The translations under genes and the position numbers were made by a program. Below, in pieces: positions 50,543 through 59,408 of a DNA stretch of 64,000 nucleotides. The first letter of the stretch is position 1. Every line of letters starts with the position of its first letter. The notes below the pieces were generated by a model. That model ran no database searches, had not been told where the DNA came from, and saw only the letters and a program-made list of their open reading frames with translations. Source of the stretch: Gracilimonas sp965227785 (GTDB lineage: Bacteria > Bacteroidota > Rhodothermia > Balneolales > Balneolaceae); assembly GCF_965227785.1 (NCBI RefSeq), contig NZ_OZ245785.1, positions 682,001 to 746,000 on the forward strand, read 5' to 3'.

Positions 50543-50632
50543 GTGATGAGTGATAAAGTGATAAAGTGATAAAGTTATGAGTATTTGATCTTGATTCACC
50601 CTATAACCCTATCACCTTAACTCTATATTTTA
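50543..50632 (+). repeat. GTGATAAA simple repeat with inverted partner
   Basis: GTGATAAA is repeated three times at about 50551-50574. CCCTATAACCCTATCACC follows at about 50600, so the two sides can form an imperfect hairpin between the membrane-protein gene and yajQ. Confidence 0.6.
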
Positions 50633-50652
50633 AATTAATAAACTGAATACCC

Positions 50653-51141
50653 ATGGCCTCTTTTGATATTGTCAATAAAGTAAATGCACAGGAAGTTGAT
50701 AACGCCATCAATAATACCCTGAAAGAAATCAACAGTCGTTATGATTTTCGTGGGTTACACACCGAAGTCGAATTTCATAAGAAAGAAAACCGGATTCATC
50801 TGGTGGCTGCAGAAAGCATGAAACTGGAAGCTGTTAAAGACATGCTAGCCAAGAATTTCATTAAGCGAGGCATCAGCTCCAAAGTATTGCACTACAAGGA
50901 GCCGGAAGGAACATCGCAGGGACATCTGAAAATGGATGTAATCCTCAAAGAAGGAATTGACCGCGAAACGGCGAAGAAAATCACCAAAGAAATCAAAGGG
51001 ATGGGCGTGAAAGTGCAGCCCCAGATTCAGGAAGATCAGGTTCGCGTAGTTGGTAAGAAAATTGACGATTTACAGTCGGTAATCAAAAACCTGAAAGCCA
51101 AAGACTTCGGCGTTCCCCTCCAGTTTGTGAATATGAAGTAA
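50653..51141 (+). CDS. yajQ: YajQ family cyclic-di-GMP-binding protein
   Basis: The 162-residue protein is a full-length YajQ: ASFDIVNKVNAQEVDNAINNTLKEINSRYDFRG at the N terminus, LKMDVILKEGIDRETAKKITKEIKGMGVKVQPQIQEDQVRVVGKKIDDLQSVI at the C-terminal half. Members bind cyclic di-GMP or nucleic acid and, in Xanthomonas, control virulence genes together with a regulator. It starts at ATG 50653. Confidence 0.95.
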   Translation: MASFDIVNKVNAQEVDNAINNTLKEINSRYDFRGLHTEVEFHKKENRIHLVAAESMKLEAVKDMLAKNFIKRGISSKVLHYKEPEGTSQGHLKMDVILKEGIDRETAKKITKEIKGMGVKVQPQIQEDQVRVVGKKIDDLQSVIKNLKAKDFGVPLQFVNMK

Positions 51142-51245
51142 AATGGTGAAATGGTGATAGGGTGATGTTGTGATTGGGAGTTTTTGTTTGTGAGGAGTTT
51201 GGTTTTGATCGCTCTTACTTATTGAAATGAAATAAGTTTGACGTG

Positions 51246-51644
51246 ATGCAATTTATAGAATGGGAGCAAAAAGTACCAAAGCAGATAAAGAATGACGTAA
51301 TCTGGAAAATAGAAGCTTATCGATTGAGCCTCTATCTATCCGACTTAAGCTGGGTAGATTCTAGCAAAATTATCTCTAATAAGCATTTTGCACTAGCAGA
51401 TCAATTATACAGATCCGTCGGATCGATTAGTGCAAATATAACCGAAGGCTTTTCCAGACTGTCCAATAAAGAAAAAGCACGGTTTTGTGAAATCGCACTC
51501 GGATCCACCAGAGAAGCAAGAGACTGGTATTTTAAATCCAGACATATAATTGGTGATGAGGCTTCGCAAGCACGAATTGAGATGCTTACCTCAATAGCAA
51601 AATTACTCCAAAGCATGATATCTAATCTCAGAACCCTCTATTAA
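51246..51644 (+). CDS. four-helix bundle protein (23S rRNA IVS family)
   Basis: The 132-residue helical protein matches the four-helix bundle family that also occurs inside intervening sequences of 23S rRNA genes: FALADQLYRSVGSISANITEGFSRLSNKEKARFCEIALGSTREARDWYFKSRHI. I use ATG 51246; GTG 51243 is also in frame. Here it is not in an rRNA operon. It is flanked by GTGAT-rich repeats in inverted orientation. Its function is unknown; a link to retroelements or a nucleic-acid role has been suggested for relatives. Confidence 0.88.
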   Translation: MQFIEWEQKVPKQIKNDVIWKIEAYRLSLYLSDLSWVDSSKIISNKHFALADQLYRSVGSISANITEGFSRLSNKEKARFCEIALGSTREARDWYFKSRHIIGDEASQARIEMLTSIAKLLQSMISNLRTLY

Positions 51645-51677
51645 ATCACCATATCACTTTATCACCATATCAACCCA

Positions 51678-52106
51678 TCACTTAAAATACCGGTCCCATT
51701 CTACCATAATGCATTTGTTGCGAACGTAAGGCAGTTCATTCTTCTCAGCAATTTCCTCGGCCTCCGGGGATGAGACATCCAGTTGAGTCCAAATAACAGG
51801 GTTTTGGCTGGTTTTCTTTTTCCATTCGGCAACATCGCGGACTGCATCGGCAGCATAATCTGAATTTCGAAATATATTCACGATATCAATTTGGATATCT
51901 TTTTGAATGTGGGTGAGCGAATCGTAGCATTTTTCCCCGTAGATTTCTTCCGGTCCGGGGTTCACAGGAATTACCCGGTAACCTCTTTCCTGTAGAAAGC
52001 GTGCCGCATAGTTGCTGGTACGATGAGTGCTTGGTGAGCAGCCAATGATAGCTATCGTTTCAGCCTTTGAAAGTACCTCATTGATATTACTAATTGTTTC
52101 AATCAT
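51678..52106 (-). CDS. CoA-binding protein (YccU-like)
   Basis: The 142-residue protein is a single Rossmann-type CoA-binding domain: TIAIIGCSPSTHRTSNYAARFLQERGYRVIPVNPGPEEIYGEKCYDSLTHI, then VIWTQLDVSSPEAEEIAEKNELPYVRNKCIMVEW. It is the small stand-alone form related to the N terminus of succinyl-CoA synthetase alpha. Function unknown. It starts at ATG 52106. Confidence 0.92.
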   Translation of the reverse strand: MIETISNINEVLSKAETIAIIGCSPSTHRTSNYAARFLQERGYRVIPVNPGPEEIYGEKCYDSLTHIQKDIQIDIVNIFRNSDYAADAVRDVAEWKKKTSQNPVIWTQLDVSSPEAEEIAEKNELPYVRNKCIMVEWDRYFK

Positions 52107-52194
52107 TAAAACCTGTCTTAATCGTCGTCAATTGTATATAAATATCCTTATCTTAAGTCACGTAATCACTATGAACTAAAACAAACGATTTATT

Positions 52195-52626
52195 TTGTCT
52201 AAAGTAAAAGACGGTGACACCGTAAAAGTCCACTACACTGGAAAATTAGAAGACGGATCTGTTTTTGATTCTTCTGTATCAAGAGACCCACTGGAAGTAA
52301 CGTTGGGTGAAGGGAAATTGATTCCAGGTTTTGAAAATGCTGTTGTTGGTTTAGAAGTTGGAGACAAGACCACAGCAAATATTGCTTCTGCCGATGCATA
52401 TGGAGAGCGCAGAGATGATCTGGAAGTAACCATTGAACGTGAACAACTTCCTGAAGATATTGAGCCCGAAGTTGGAATGCAGCTTCAGCTGAACCAACCT
52501 AACGGACAGCCTGTACCTGTACAGATTACGAAAGTAGAAGAGGAAAACATCATTATTGATGCAAACCACCCTCTTGCAGGTAAAGACCTGACTTTTGATA
52601 TCGAATTGGTTGAAATCATAAACTGA
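52195..52626 (+). CDS. FKBP-type peptidyl-prolyl isomerase, SlyD-like
   Basis: The 143-residue protein is a SlyD-type isomerase: VKDGDTVKVHYTGKLEDGSVFDSS, GEGKLIPGFENAVVGLEVGDKTT, an IF domain inserted after ADAYGERRDDLEVTI, and the closing HPLAGKDLTFDIELVEI. It lacks the metal-binding His-rich tail of E. coli SlyD. It assists folding by catalysing proline isomerisation. The start is TTG 52195; no early in-frame ATG exists. A strong terminator follows. Confidence 0.92.
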   Translation: MSKVKDGDTVKVHYTGKLEDGSVFDSSVSRDPLEVTLGEGKLIPGFENAVVGLEVGDKTTANIASADAYGERRDDLEVTIEREQLPEDIEPEVGMQLQLNQPNGQPVPVQITKVEEENIIIDANHPLAGKDLTFDIELVEIIN

Positions 52627-52649
52627 TTTCACTTCTTTGAAACGTAATT

Positions 52650-52686
52650 GATGGAGTTCTTCGAGAGAAGGACTCCATTTTTTTTA
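52650..52686 (+). terminator. rho-independent terminator
   Basis: ATGGAGT.CTT pairs with AAG.ACTCCAT around a short loop, followed by a run of about nine T. It lies 24 bp after the FKBP stop. Confidence 0.9.
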
Positions 52687-52711
52687 TCCGCTCCTAATTT
52701 CAAAAATTACC

Positions 52712-53857
52712 ATGGCCGATTTTTCCCAAAAGAGTACTATTTCCATCACCTGCCCCAAGCGTATCACCCCGTATCTGAAAAAGGAGCTGGAGGACCTGGG
52801 ATTTCCCATTCATAAAGTGCGGCATGCAGGTATTGAAACCGAAGGAACGCTGAACGACTGCATGTTACTGAATCTTTCACTCAGAACAGCACACCGGGTA
52901 CATTACCGGCTCAAAGACTGTCGCCCGCAAAATGCAGATCAGCTTTATAATGAGCTTGTCAAAATTCCTTGGGAAGATTACATCGATAAGCACGGTTATG
53001 TGAGTGTCACCTCCTTTATCAAGAACAAGACAGTGACGAACACGCAGTTTGCCAATATGAAGGTGAAGGACGCTATAGTAGATCGCATTAGGAAGAAAAC
53101 CGGCACCCGACCGGATTCAGGACCAAACCTGAACAAAAGCGTGGTGTTTGTATTCTGGAAGAATGACAGGGCTCAAATCTATCTGGACACATCGGGTGAG
53201 TCTATTTCACGCCGTGGCTACCGAACTGAAACCAGTACGGCTCCCATGCAGGAAACCCTTGCAGCATCACTGATACTGGCCAGTAAGTGGAAACCCGGCA
53301 ATCATTTTATCAATCCTATGTGCGGAAGCGGCACTTTGGCCATTGAAGCAGCTCTACAAGCTCTGAACAAAGCTCCTGGATTACTCAGACCCAATTACGG
53401 CATCAAACACATACTCGGATTTAATGAAGACCGCTGGAATGATTTACGGTCGGATTTAAAAAATAAAGCCTCCAAAGATTTTGAAGGACGGATCATAGCC
53501 ACCGACCACGATGTACGAGCAGTAAATGCCACCCGGAAAAATGCTCGAACGGCGGGACTCGATCATTTAATTGAAGTAAAGAAATGTGATTTCAGCGAAA
53601 CTGAAATTCCGGACGGCGATCCCGGTGTCATAATGTTAAACCCTCCTTATGGTGATCGCATAGGAAATGAAAAAGAACTGGAGCCAGTGTACGAAGGGAT
53701 CGGGGATTACTTTAAGCAGGAAGCCACCGGCTGGTGGGGATACGTTTTTACCGGAAACTTTGATTTAGCCAAACATATTGGACTCAGAACCAATCAGCGC
53801 ATTGAATTCTACAACTCTACCATTGATGCCCGGCTGCTGGAGTATGAGCTCTATTGA
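52712..53857 (+). CDS. RlmL-like rRNA guanine-N2 methyltransferase (THUMP + SAM domains)
   Basis: The 381-residue protein has an N-terminal ferredoxin-like/THUMP RNA-binding region (about 1-160). A C-terminal methyltransferase domain has NPMCGSGTLAIEAAL as motif I and the N-methyltransferase motif LNPPYGDRIG. The pattern fits the N-terminal half of RlmL (23S rRNA m2G2445), as a single-domain protein without RlmK. It starts at ATG 52712. Confidence 0.92.
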   Translation: MADFSQKSTISITCPKRITPYLKKELEDLGFPIHKVRHAGIETEGTLNDCMLLNLSLRTAHRVHYRLKDCRPQNADQLYNELVKIPWEDYIDKHGYVSVTSFIKNKTVTNTQFANMKVKDAIVDRIRKKTGTRPDSGPNLNKSVVFVFWKNDRAQIYLDTSGESISRRGYRTETSTAPMQETLAASLILASKWKPGNHFINPMCGSGTLAIEAALQALNKAPGLLRPNYGIKHILGFNEDRWNDLRSDLKNKASKDFEGRIIATDHDVRAVNATRKNARTAGLDHLIEVKKCDFSETEIPDGDPGVIMLNPPYGDRIGNEKELEPVYEGIGDYFKQEATGWWGYVFTGNFDLAKHIGLRTNQRIEFYNSTIDARLLEYELY

Positions 53858-54026
53858 TTGATTCTGTCTTTGGTATTGATACTTTGCTTTAGATACAACC
53901 AAAGGCCCAAGCGGACGCTTGAACCATTCGGGCTTTAACTATCTGAGCTTGAAGCATCCGTTCAGGAAATCAAAGATTGAGGGATATTTTCTGCATCGTT
54001 AGTAATCAGCGAAATCCAACAATCCT

Positions 54027-55277
54027 TTAATCTGCGATCCTGTTTTTTGCCTCAATCCACTTGCTCATAAATTTGGTGCTGGCAACCGTATGATGCTGTA
54101 AGATAGATCCCATAAAATTATGCTGTCGATGGGATTGCAGATTTTCAGTTAATTCATCTATTCTTTGTATCAACCTCTCTGAATGCTCTTCCCTGTCAAA
54201 TCTGACATTAATAATATCGATACCATTTTTCTGCTTTTGCTTCCAAAGGTTCTCATTCTTATAAATCTCTACGGCGTAATCTGCAAATTCCTTCGGATCA
54301 TCTGATACAAACCCCGGCAATGGTAAATCACCATGCATGGCCTCCGCTCCGATACCCGTTGTTACACTTGGTGTGCCACATTGCATGGCCTCAATAAGCT
54401 TTCCTTTTAATCCGGCCCCAAAACGCAAGGGGGCAAGTAATACCCGAGCACTGCTCACCACTTCTTTAGCATTCTCAGCCCTTCCTTTCACTAAAAAACC
54501 TTCATCGGGATTATGTAACTGCTCAACTTTTTGGGAGGAGTAAGCACCATAGATATGAAGTTCAGCTTCAGATAATTCTGTACGGATTAAAGGCCAGATT
54601 TCTTCTTTCAGATAAAGAACCGCATTCCAGTTAGGTTCATGAAGAAAATTTCCAATAGATATAAAGTGACTTCTTTTATTATATGCCCTCCAATTATTTA
54701 CTCCCTTCTCTTCAATCTTATCTAACATGAATGGGAGGTTTAGTAAAAGACTGTTATTTATCCCAAAAGTGTTTTCAAGCAAGTCCATTTCATACTCAGA
54801 AATAATCAGGGAAAGGTCGCACCGAAGGATGCTGGCAATCTCCCGCTTCGCTTTGTCATTAAACAAATCCCGGGTAACAAATTTCCTGCCCTCTTTCCAT
54901 GCCTGGTATCGCCCTTCTCTCAGAAAATGCAGGTCCTCGGTATCCAGGAATCTTAATGCATCCGGACATTGCTCAGCTACCCGCCAGCCAAACTGCTCCT
55001 CCGTCATAAAGCGGTCAAAAACTACCACACCGGGATTTAACTCAGAGACAAAATGATCAAAGGAAGAGCTGTTAATCTTTATAGCGGTTTTCTTAACTCC
55101 AATGGCATTCAAATCAACAGCAAATTCGCTATTGGAAGCAGCCGAGGCAAAAATCACCTCCCATTCCTGAGATTGAAATACGTCAATCAATTCCATCATT
55201 CGGGAGCCAGCCGCTGAGGAATCAGGTTCCGGCCATACCTTACCAATTATCAATACCTTCAAAGGGGTCTGCTGCAT
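54027..55277 (-). CDS. glycosyltransferase (GT-B, group 1-like)
   Basis: This is a 416-residue GT-B-type glycosyltransferase: LKVLIIGKVWPEPDSSAAGSRMMELIDVFQ at the N terminus and, in the C-terminal half, FISIGNFLHEPNWNAVLYLKEEIWPLI, LLAPLRFGAGLKGKLIEAMQCGTPSVTTGIGAEAM. The last carries the E-x7-E-like donor-binding pattern. Acceptor and sugar are unknown. The gene is monocistronic, starts at ATG 55277, and has a divergent secreted-protein gene upstream. Confidence 0.88.
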   Translation of the reverse strand: MQQTPLKVLIIGKVWPEPDSSAAGSRMMELIDVFQSQEWEVIFASAASNSEFAVDLNAIGVKKTAIKINSSSFDHFVSELNPGVVVFDRFMTEEQFGWRVAEQCPDALRFLDTEDLHFLREGRYQAWKEGRKFVTRDLFNDKAKREIASILRCDLSLIISEYEMDLLENTFGINNSLLLNLPFMLDKIEEKGVNNWRAYNKRSHFISIGNFLHEPNWNAVLYLKEEIWPLIRTELSEAELHIYGAYSSQKVEQLHNPDEGFLVKGRAENAKEVVSSARVLLAPLRFGAGLKGKLIEAMQCGTPSVTTGIGAEAMHGDLPLPGFVSDDPKEFADYAVEIYKNENLWKQKQKNGIDIINVRFDREEHSERLIQRIDELTENLQSHRQHNFMGSILQHHTVASTKFMSKWIEAKNRIAD

Positions 55278-55420
55278 AAAATATTTATTGTCCGGCTATT
55301 TTAATTCATGGTATAATTTTCGACATTTATTCACCGTTTAAGGTACTGCAAATACAAACAGCGGTACAAGCTTATCTGTTTTAGTTTAACCGGTGCAAAA
55401 ACAATAATCAGGGATAAATT

Positions 55421-56293
55421 ATGAAATCATCTAAACTTTGGGTGGCTTTTCTGTCGCTTTTGCTGTTGGCAGGAATGACTTCTCAAATCTACGCTCAAAA
55501 TGAGAGTGATACCACTAAAACCTATATGGTAATTAAAAATGACGGGTCAAGATATGTGGGGAAAATCATCTCCCAAGACTCACGAGAGGTTGTTTTATCA
55601 ACCAAAGACCTTGGCGAAATTGTGATTCCCAAGCATGAAATAAAGGAAATCCGTGAACTGTCTGAAGCCGAAATTACGGACGATGGCCGACTACGCAGAG
55701 ACAATACCTTTGCCACCCGTTACTACATTTCCACCAACGCAAATCCCATTTCAAAAGGCGAGAACTACATTATCTGGAACCTGTACGGACCGGATGTGCA
55801 ATTTGGAATCAGCGACGACTTTGGTGTGGGTTTGGTAACAACCTGGTTTGGATCGCCAATTGTAGGTTCCGCCAAGTACAGCCTTTACAAGAAAAATAAT
55901 GTTGGACTCGCGATTGGGACATTACTAGGAACCGGCTCCTGGGCATCACCTGATTATGGAATCGCACTACCATTTGGTTCAGTTACTATCGGAGAAATCA
56001 ATAAAAATATATCTCTTTCTGTTGGTTATGGTGCTGTATTTGGGACCGGTAGTTCAGGAGGGGGCGCTCTTTTTTCTTTAGCCGGAATGAACCGAGTTAG
56101 TGATCGGGTGAGCTTAGTTTTCGATTCTTTCGTAGTCATGGAAGATAGTGAAGCTGCTGCATTAATTATTCCTGCTATCAGACTACATTCCGGCCCTAAG
56201 AAAGCATTTCAGCTTGGCTTTGCCGGTGTTGCAGTAGATGGTGAGTTATTATCATTCCCTTTCCCCTTCTTACAGTGGTACAGGGCACTGTAG
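55421..56293 (+). CDS. secreted hypothetical protein
   Basis: The 290-residue product has a signal peptide (FLSLLLLAGMTSQIYAQ). An SH3-like/Sm-like beta region follows (YMVIKNDGSRYVGKIISQDSREVVLSTKDLGEIVIPKHEIKEI, residues about 36-80). The remainder is Gly-rich and beta-stranded (GVGLVTTWFGSPIVGSAKYSLYKK, ...) and could be an outer-membrane barrel. No named family is assigned. It starts at ATG 55421. Confidence 0.72.
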   Translation: MKSSKLWVAFLSLLLLAGMTSQIYAQNESDTTKTYMVIKNDGSRYVGKIISQDSREVVLSTKDLGEIVIPKHEIKEIRELSEAEITDDGRLRRDNTFATRYYISTNANPISKGENYIIWNLYGPDVQFGISDDFGVGLVTTWFGSPIVGSAKYSLYKKNNVGLAIGTLLGTGSWASPDYGIALPFGSVTIGEINKNISLSVGYGAVFGTGSSGGGALFSLAGMNRVSDRVSLVFDSFVVMEDSEAAALIIPAIRLHSGPKKAFQLGFAGVAVDGELLSFPFPFLQWYRAL

Positions 56294-56314
56294 TTGGTTC
56301 ATAATTTAATAGGT

Positions 56315-56352
56315 CGGTATTCGAGCACTTTTATCATTAACTTCGAATACCG
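56315..56352. terminator. hairpin between convergent genes
   Basis: CGGTATTCGA pairs perfectly with TCGAATACCG across an 18-base loop. It is located between the 55421 gene and the minus-strand lipoprotein gene. Flanking T and A content is modest. Confidence 0.6.
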
Positions 56353-56364
56353 GCTTTAATCAAA

Positions 56365-56859
56365 TCAGTTTTTACAATCACGATAAACCGTTTCCATCTT
56401 GTTGAATCTCACAGGCCACCCCTTTTCTGAAACCGTGAACAAATGAAATGGCTTGGTAAATATCTCAGGTACCCCACAATATTTACCGGGATGTTCTTCT
56501 CTGTAGCTGACTGAAATATGATTGCTACCTCTAACCGCTTCCAGGTCTGTGATTTCGTACCCTCCGTTGTATTTCATATCAAGCATTAACAGTATTAAAG
56601 TCTGCCTCTCAAAGTCCATTTGAGGCGGTTGTGGAAATGGGTGATGACTTTTAAAAGCTTTACCCCATATCTCTTCAAATTCATCCTGATTTCCAATCAC
56701 CATCTCAACCGAATCTTCTGATCTGAAACCGTTATACCCTTTTACAATGGTCTTAACCTCTAACTCTGGTAATGGATCATCATAAAGAATCTCAATACAT
56801 CCCGAGAGAAAAACCACCGCTAAAAGTAAACCGGTAACACTAGTTCTTGAACTTCCCAT
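56365..56859 (-). CDS. hypothetical lipoprotein
   Basis: The 164-residue product has a lipoprotein signal peptide (LLLAVVFLSGCIEIL). A domain with SVEMVIGNQDEFEEIWGKAF and FERQTLILLMLDMKYNGGYEITDLEAV follows. This order (query residue W, then hydrophobic strand, then GGY-I) resembles protease-complex inhibitor-like PrcB C-terminal domains. That likeness is moderate. It starts at ATG 56859, and the O-methyltransferase gene ends 32 bp upstream. Confidence 0.65.
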   Translation of the reverse strand: MGSSRTSVTGLLLAVVFLSGCIEILYDDPLPELEVKTIVKGYNGFRSEDSVEMVIGNQDEFEEIWGKAFKSHHPFPQPPQMDFERQTLILLMLDMKYNGGYEITDLEAVRGSNHISVSYREEHPGKYCGVPEIFTKPFHLFTVSEKGWPVRFNKMETVYRDCKN

Positions 56860-56891
56860 CTTATCTGATTGATGAATACATAAAGGATTAT

Positions 56892-57551
56892 TTATTTCTT
56901 CCTGATTATAGTCACCCCATCCCGAACAGGCAACAGCACTTGCTCGACCCGACTATCTTGTGAGACCATTTTATTAAATTCATGCAACGCTTGGGCTTTT
57001 TGATCTTCGGGATCTAAAACCGTTCCATCCCAAAGCACATTATCTACTACCATTAGCCCACCTTGTTTTAGCAGAGGCAGTGCTTGTTTAAAGTAACTTT
57101 CATAACTAAGCTTGTCCGCATCGATGAATATAAAATCGAACTCTCCCTTCAGTTCTGGAATCAATTCCCGCGCATTCCCTTCCAGCAACTTAATTTTGTT
57201 TTGATGATCAAACTCCCGGAAATGCTTGCAAGCAAGCTTCTGATAGCGAAGATTCATTTCCAAGGTTATGATTTCACCTTCATCAGGAAGTGCTTCCGCC
57301 ATCATGATCGCAGAATACCCCGTAAAGGTTCCTATTTCAAGAATTCGTTTAGCCCCGCTGATCTTTATAAGCATTTTCAGCATCTGACCCACCAAATTTC
57401 CACTCAGCATGTCGATGTATTCCAATTCAGCATCTGAGGAGGCTATCAATGCTTTAACGCCTTCAGACTCCGGCGTGGTCATCTCACGGGCATATTCTTC
57501 AATATTAGCGTCTGTAATCTGAACGATGGATGTATCTCTGTGTTTCTTCAT
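56892..57551 (-). CDS. O-methyltransferase (caffeoyl-CoA type)
   Basis: This is a 219-residue class I methyltransferase of the O-methyltransferase family 3: ALIASSDAELEYIDMLSGNLVGQMLKMLIKISGAKRILEIGTFTGYSAIMMAEALPDEGEIITLEMNLRYQKLAC, the DFIFIDADKLSYESYF metal/substrate motif and LMVVDNVLWDGTV. The substrate is a catechol-like or hydroxyl group of unknown identity. I use ATG 57551; an in-frame GTG at 57569 would add six residues. Confidence 0.92.
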   Translation of the reverse strand: MKKHRDTSIVQITDANIEEYAREMTTPESEGVKALIASSDAELEYIDMLSGNLVGQMLKMLIKISGAKRILEIGTFTGYSAIMMAEALPDEGEIITLEMNLRYQKLACKHFREFDHQNKIKLLEGNARELIPELKGEFDFIFIDADKLSYESYFKQALPLLKQGGLMVVDNVLWDGTVLDPEDQKAQALHEFNKMVSQDSRVEQVLLPVRDGVTIIRKK

Positions 57552-57600
57552 GATTGAAAGATAAGGCACAACCCCCTATTATCACCAAAAAAAGAACGCA

Positions 57601-58266
57601 TTGAATTTCATCCCCGCAGACGAATCCCGCTTTTTTATCTGGTTTTTTAACCGTTATACACGATGGTCTCTTAAAAGAAGATTTAAACAGCTCTGGATAA
57701 AACAGGAATATCATCCCAATGCCGATTCCCGTACCGTTTATTTCCTCAACCACAATCTCTGGTGGGACGGGCTGATTCCCCTCTACCTGAATGAGAACAT
57801 CTTCCATCAAAAAGCACGTGCCCTGATGGAAGACAAGCAGATGCAGCAGTATACTTTTTTCAGTAAGATTGGCGCTTTCTCAATAAATCTCGAACATCCG
57901 AAAGCTTCCATTCAGTCATTGCGCTATGCTGTAAAGTCTATGGAACGTGAAAATTCAAGCCTGTTCATTTACCCCGAAGGAACCATTACACCGGCCTCCA
58001 ATTCTGCTCCGGATTTCAAATATGGGCTCGCCTGGCTGTATTCAAAAACAGAGCAAATCGACTATGTTCCCGTCCATATCTACACTCACTTTATACGGAG
58101 CAGTAAACCGGAGCTTTATATATCAATAGGTAAATCAGTTGATCATGATAAAACACTGAGCAGAAATGAATTAACTAAATTTTTTGAAGCTGATATTCAT
58201 CGATTAAATTCCGAAACCAGACGAGTTGCCGGCTTTTCCGACGAAGGCTTTAAACCTCAATTTTAG
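57601..58266 (+). CDS. 1-acyl-sn-glycerol-3-phosphate acyltransferase-like (PlsC family)
   Basis: This 221-residue acyltransferase has the H-x4-D motif in YFLNHNLWWDGLIPLYLNE (His at about residue 51) and the later FIYPEGTITPASN (EGT) motif. There is no clear membrane helix. It may acylate phospholipid precursors or, by position beside a CrtC-like gene and a GT2 gene, a carotenoid glycoside. The start is TTG 57601. It is divergent from the O-methyltransferase gene. Confidence 0.8.
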   Translation: MNFIPADESRFFIWFFNRYTRWSLKRRFKQLWIKQEYHPNADSRTVYFLNHNLWWDGLIPLYLNENIFHQKARALMEDKQMQQYTFFSKIGAFSINLEHPKASIQSLRYAVKSMERENSSLFIYPEGTITPASNSAPDFKYGLAWLYSKTEQIDYVPVHIYTHFIRSSKPELYISIGKSVDHDKTLSRNELTKFFEADIHRLNSETRRVAGFSDEGFKPQF

Positions 58267-58281
58267 CCTAAATAATTTAGG
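58267..58281. terminator. short palindrome between convergent stops
   Basis: CCTAAAT-A-ATTTAGG is a perfect palindrome that fills the space between the acyltransferase stop and the CrtC-like stop. Its T/A content makes a weak terminator. Confidence 0.4.
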
Positions 58282-59349
58282 TTACCATGTCCAGGGGTAC
58301 ATAAGACGGGATTTTTGGACCCAATGCGGCTGCCGCTGGTCATCATTCAACCTCATTTTAACTAGCGGCCAGAAGATCCTATTGTAGATATTAGATGGAT
58401 ATATGTACTCTGAAAAACCATGTGCTGCATGAACTTGCTCATTATACCTTACAACACAATTACTATTAAATCTTTGATAAAAAGGGCCATCATCAATTTT
58501 ATTTCTACACTGAATATTTACAGTAACTTGACCTGATTTTAGTTCTATTTTTCTTGCAGATTTCAATCCGAACCAATTTCGGCTAAAATAACTTATTTCA
58601 GCATCTGTAAATTTCTCCAGCACCTGCTGATTCTCCCGGTCTATAAGCCACGCCTCGAACTGCTCGTTGTTTTGCTTTTGCATCAGGTAATAGACAAGGG
58701 TGAAATCTTTAAAGTGGTACCTTCCCCAGTACCAATCCCGGAAGCTCTCCTTCATCGGTTCTTGTCCTGTATTGTGGTCATGATAACCGGAACCTGAAAA
58801 GCTAAGCTCCTCCTCCCCATTCTTACCAACCATGTTTAGCTTTGTCTCAACTGATACCTGAGGAAACAACAAGTTCCAACTGTGCCGATCTTCACTTGAT
58901 GATCGTATCAGACTTTTATTTGCAACTGCTCCTTTTCCCGAGATCGTCCCTTCAACTTTATGTCCACTTGGTAACTTTTGATTCAGGGTAATCTTAAACC
59001 CATTTTCTTTCCTGTCGAGGTTGTAACTGAAAGAATCATTCTTAACAGAAAGCTTCTTGTTGTCCTCACCCCATTCAAAATCATCCTTTCCATATTCAAG
59101 AAAGCTGTAATACACCGTCTCCCCGTTCTTATATACCGAAACACTGATGGCTGGATAAGAAATGTTTTTCGGCTCATCCCCCTCTAAGTCTCTTATATAT
59201 TGGGTTGAAAAAGGATTGGTTTGATAGAAAATTATAACAAATCCTTGACGTCCATCCTCACTAAGGCCATCGAAATACCACCATTCGTACCCTCCGAACG
59301 ACTTATTGAAATCCGGAGTTATATGCCTGACATCTGTAGATATATTCAT
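58282..59349 (-). CDS. CrtC-like carotenoid 1,2-hydratase / AttH-type lipocalin-like protein
   Basis: The 355-residue protein matches the CrtC/AttH beta-barrel family: FNKSFGGYEWWYFDGLSEDGRQGFVIIFYQ at the N terminus, then the GSGYHDHNTG motif and FRDWYWGRYHFKDFTLVYYLM. The HDHN and DWYWGR motifs are shared by hydroxyneurosporene synthase/carotenoid hydratases. It probably adds water to a carotenoid end double bond, but other lipocalin-like roles are possible. I use ATG 59349; TTG 59355 is also in frame. It is divergent from the GT2 gene. Confidence 0.8.
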   Translation of the reverse strand: MNISTDVRHITPDFNKSFGGYEWWYFDGLSEDGRQGFVIIFYQTNPFSTQYIRDLEGDEPKNISYPAISVSVYKNGETVYYSFLEYGKDDFEWGEDNKKLSVKNDSFSYNLDRKENGFKITLNQKLPSGHKVEGTISGKGAVANKSLIRSSSEDRHSWNLLFPQVSVETKLNMVGKNGEEELSFSGSGYHDHNTGQEPMKESFRDWYWGRYHFKDFTLVYYLMQKQNNEQFEAWLIDRENQQVLEKFTDAEISYFSRNWFGLKSARKIELKSGQVTVNIQCRNKIDDGPFYQRFNSNCVVRYNEQVHAAHGFSEYIYPSNIYNRIFWPLVKMRLNDDQRQPHWVQKSRLMYPWTW

Positions 59350-59408
59350 AATCAAATAAAATAATCGTATTGGTGAACGGCAACGCTCTGTTTGCTACCT
59401 TTCGTTCA

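Noticed and set aside
53907..53945. Sequence CAAGCGGAC..TTGAACCATTCGGGCTTTAA resembling the left half of short attC sites
   Set aside because: Only about 30 bases match, the R'' and R' boxes and the right arm are absent, and part of it is a self-complementary CAAGCG/CGCTTG hairpin.
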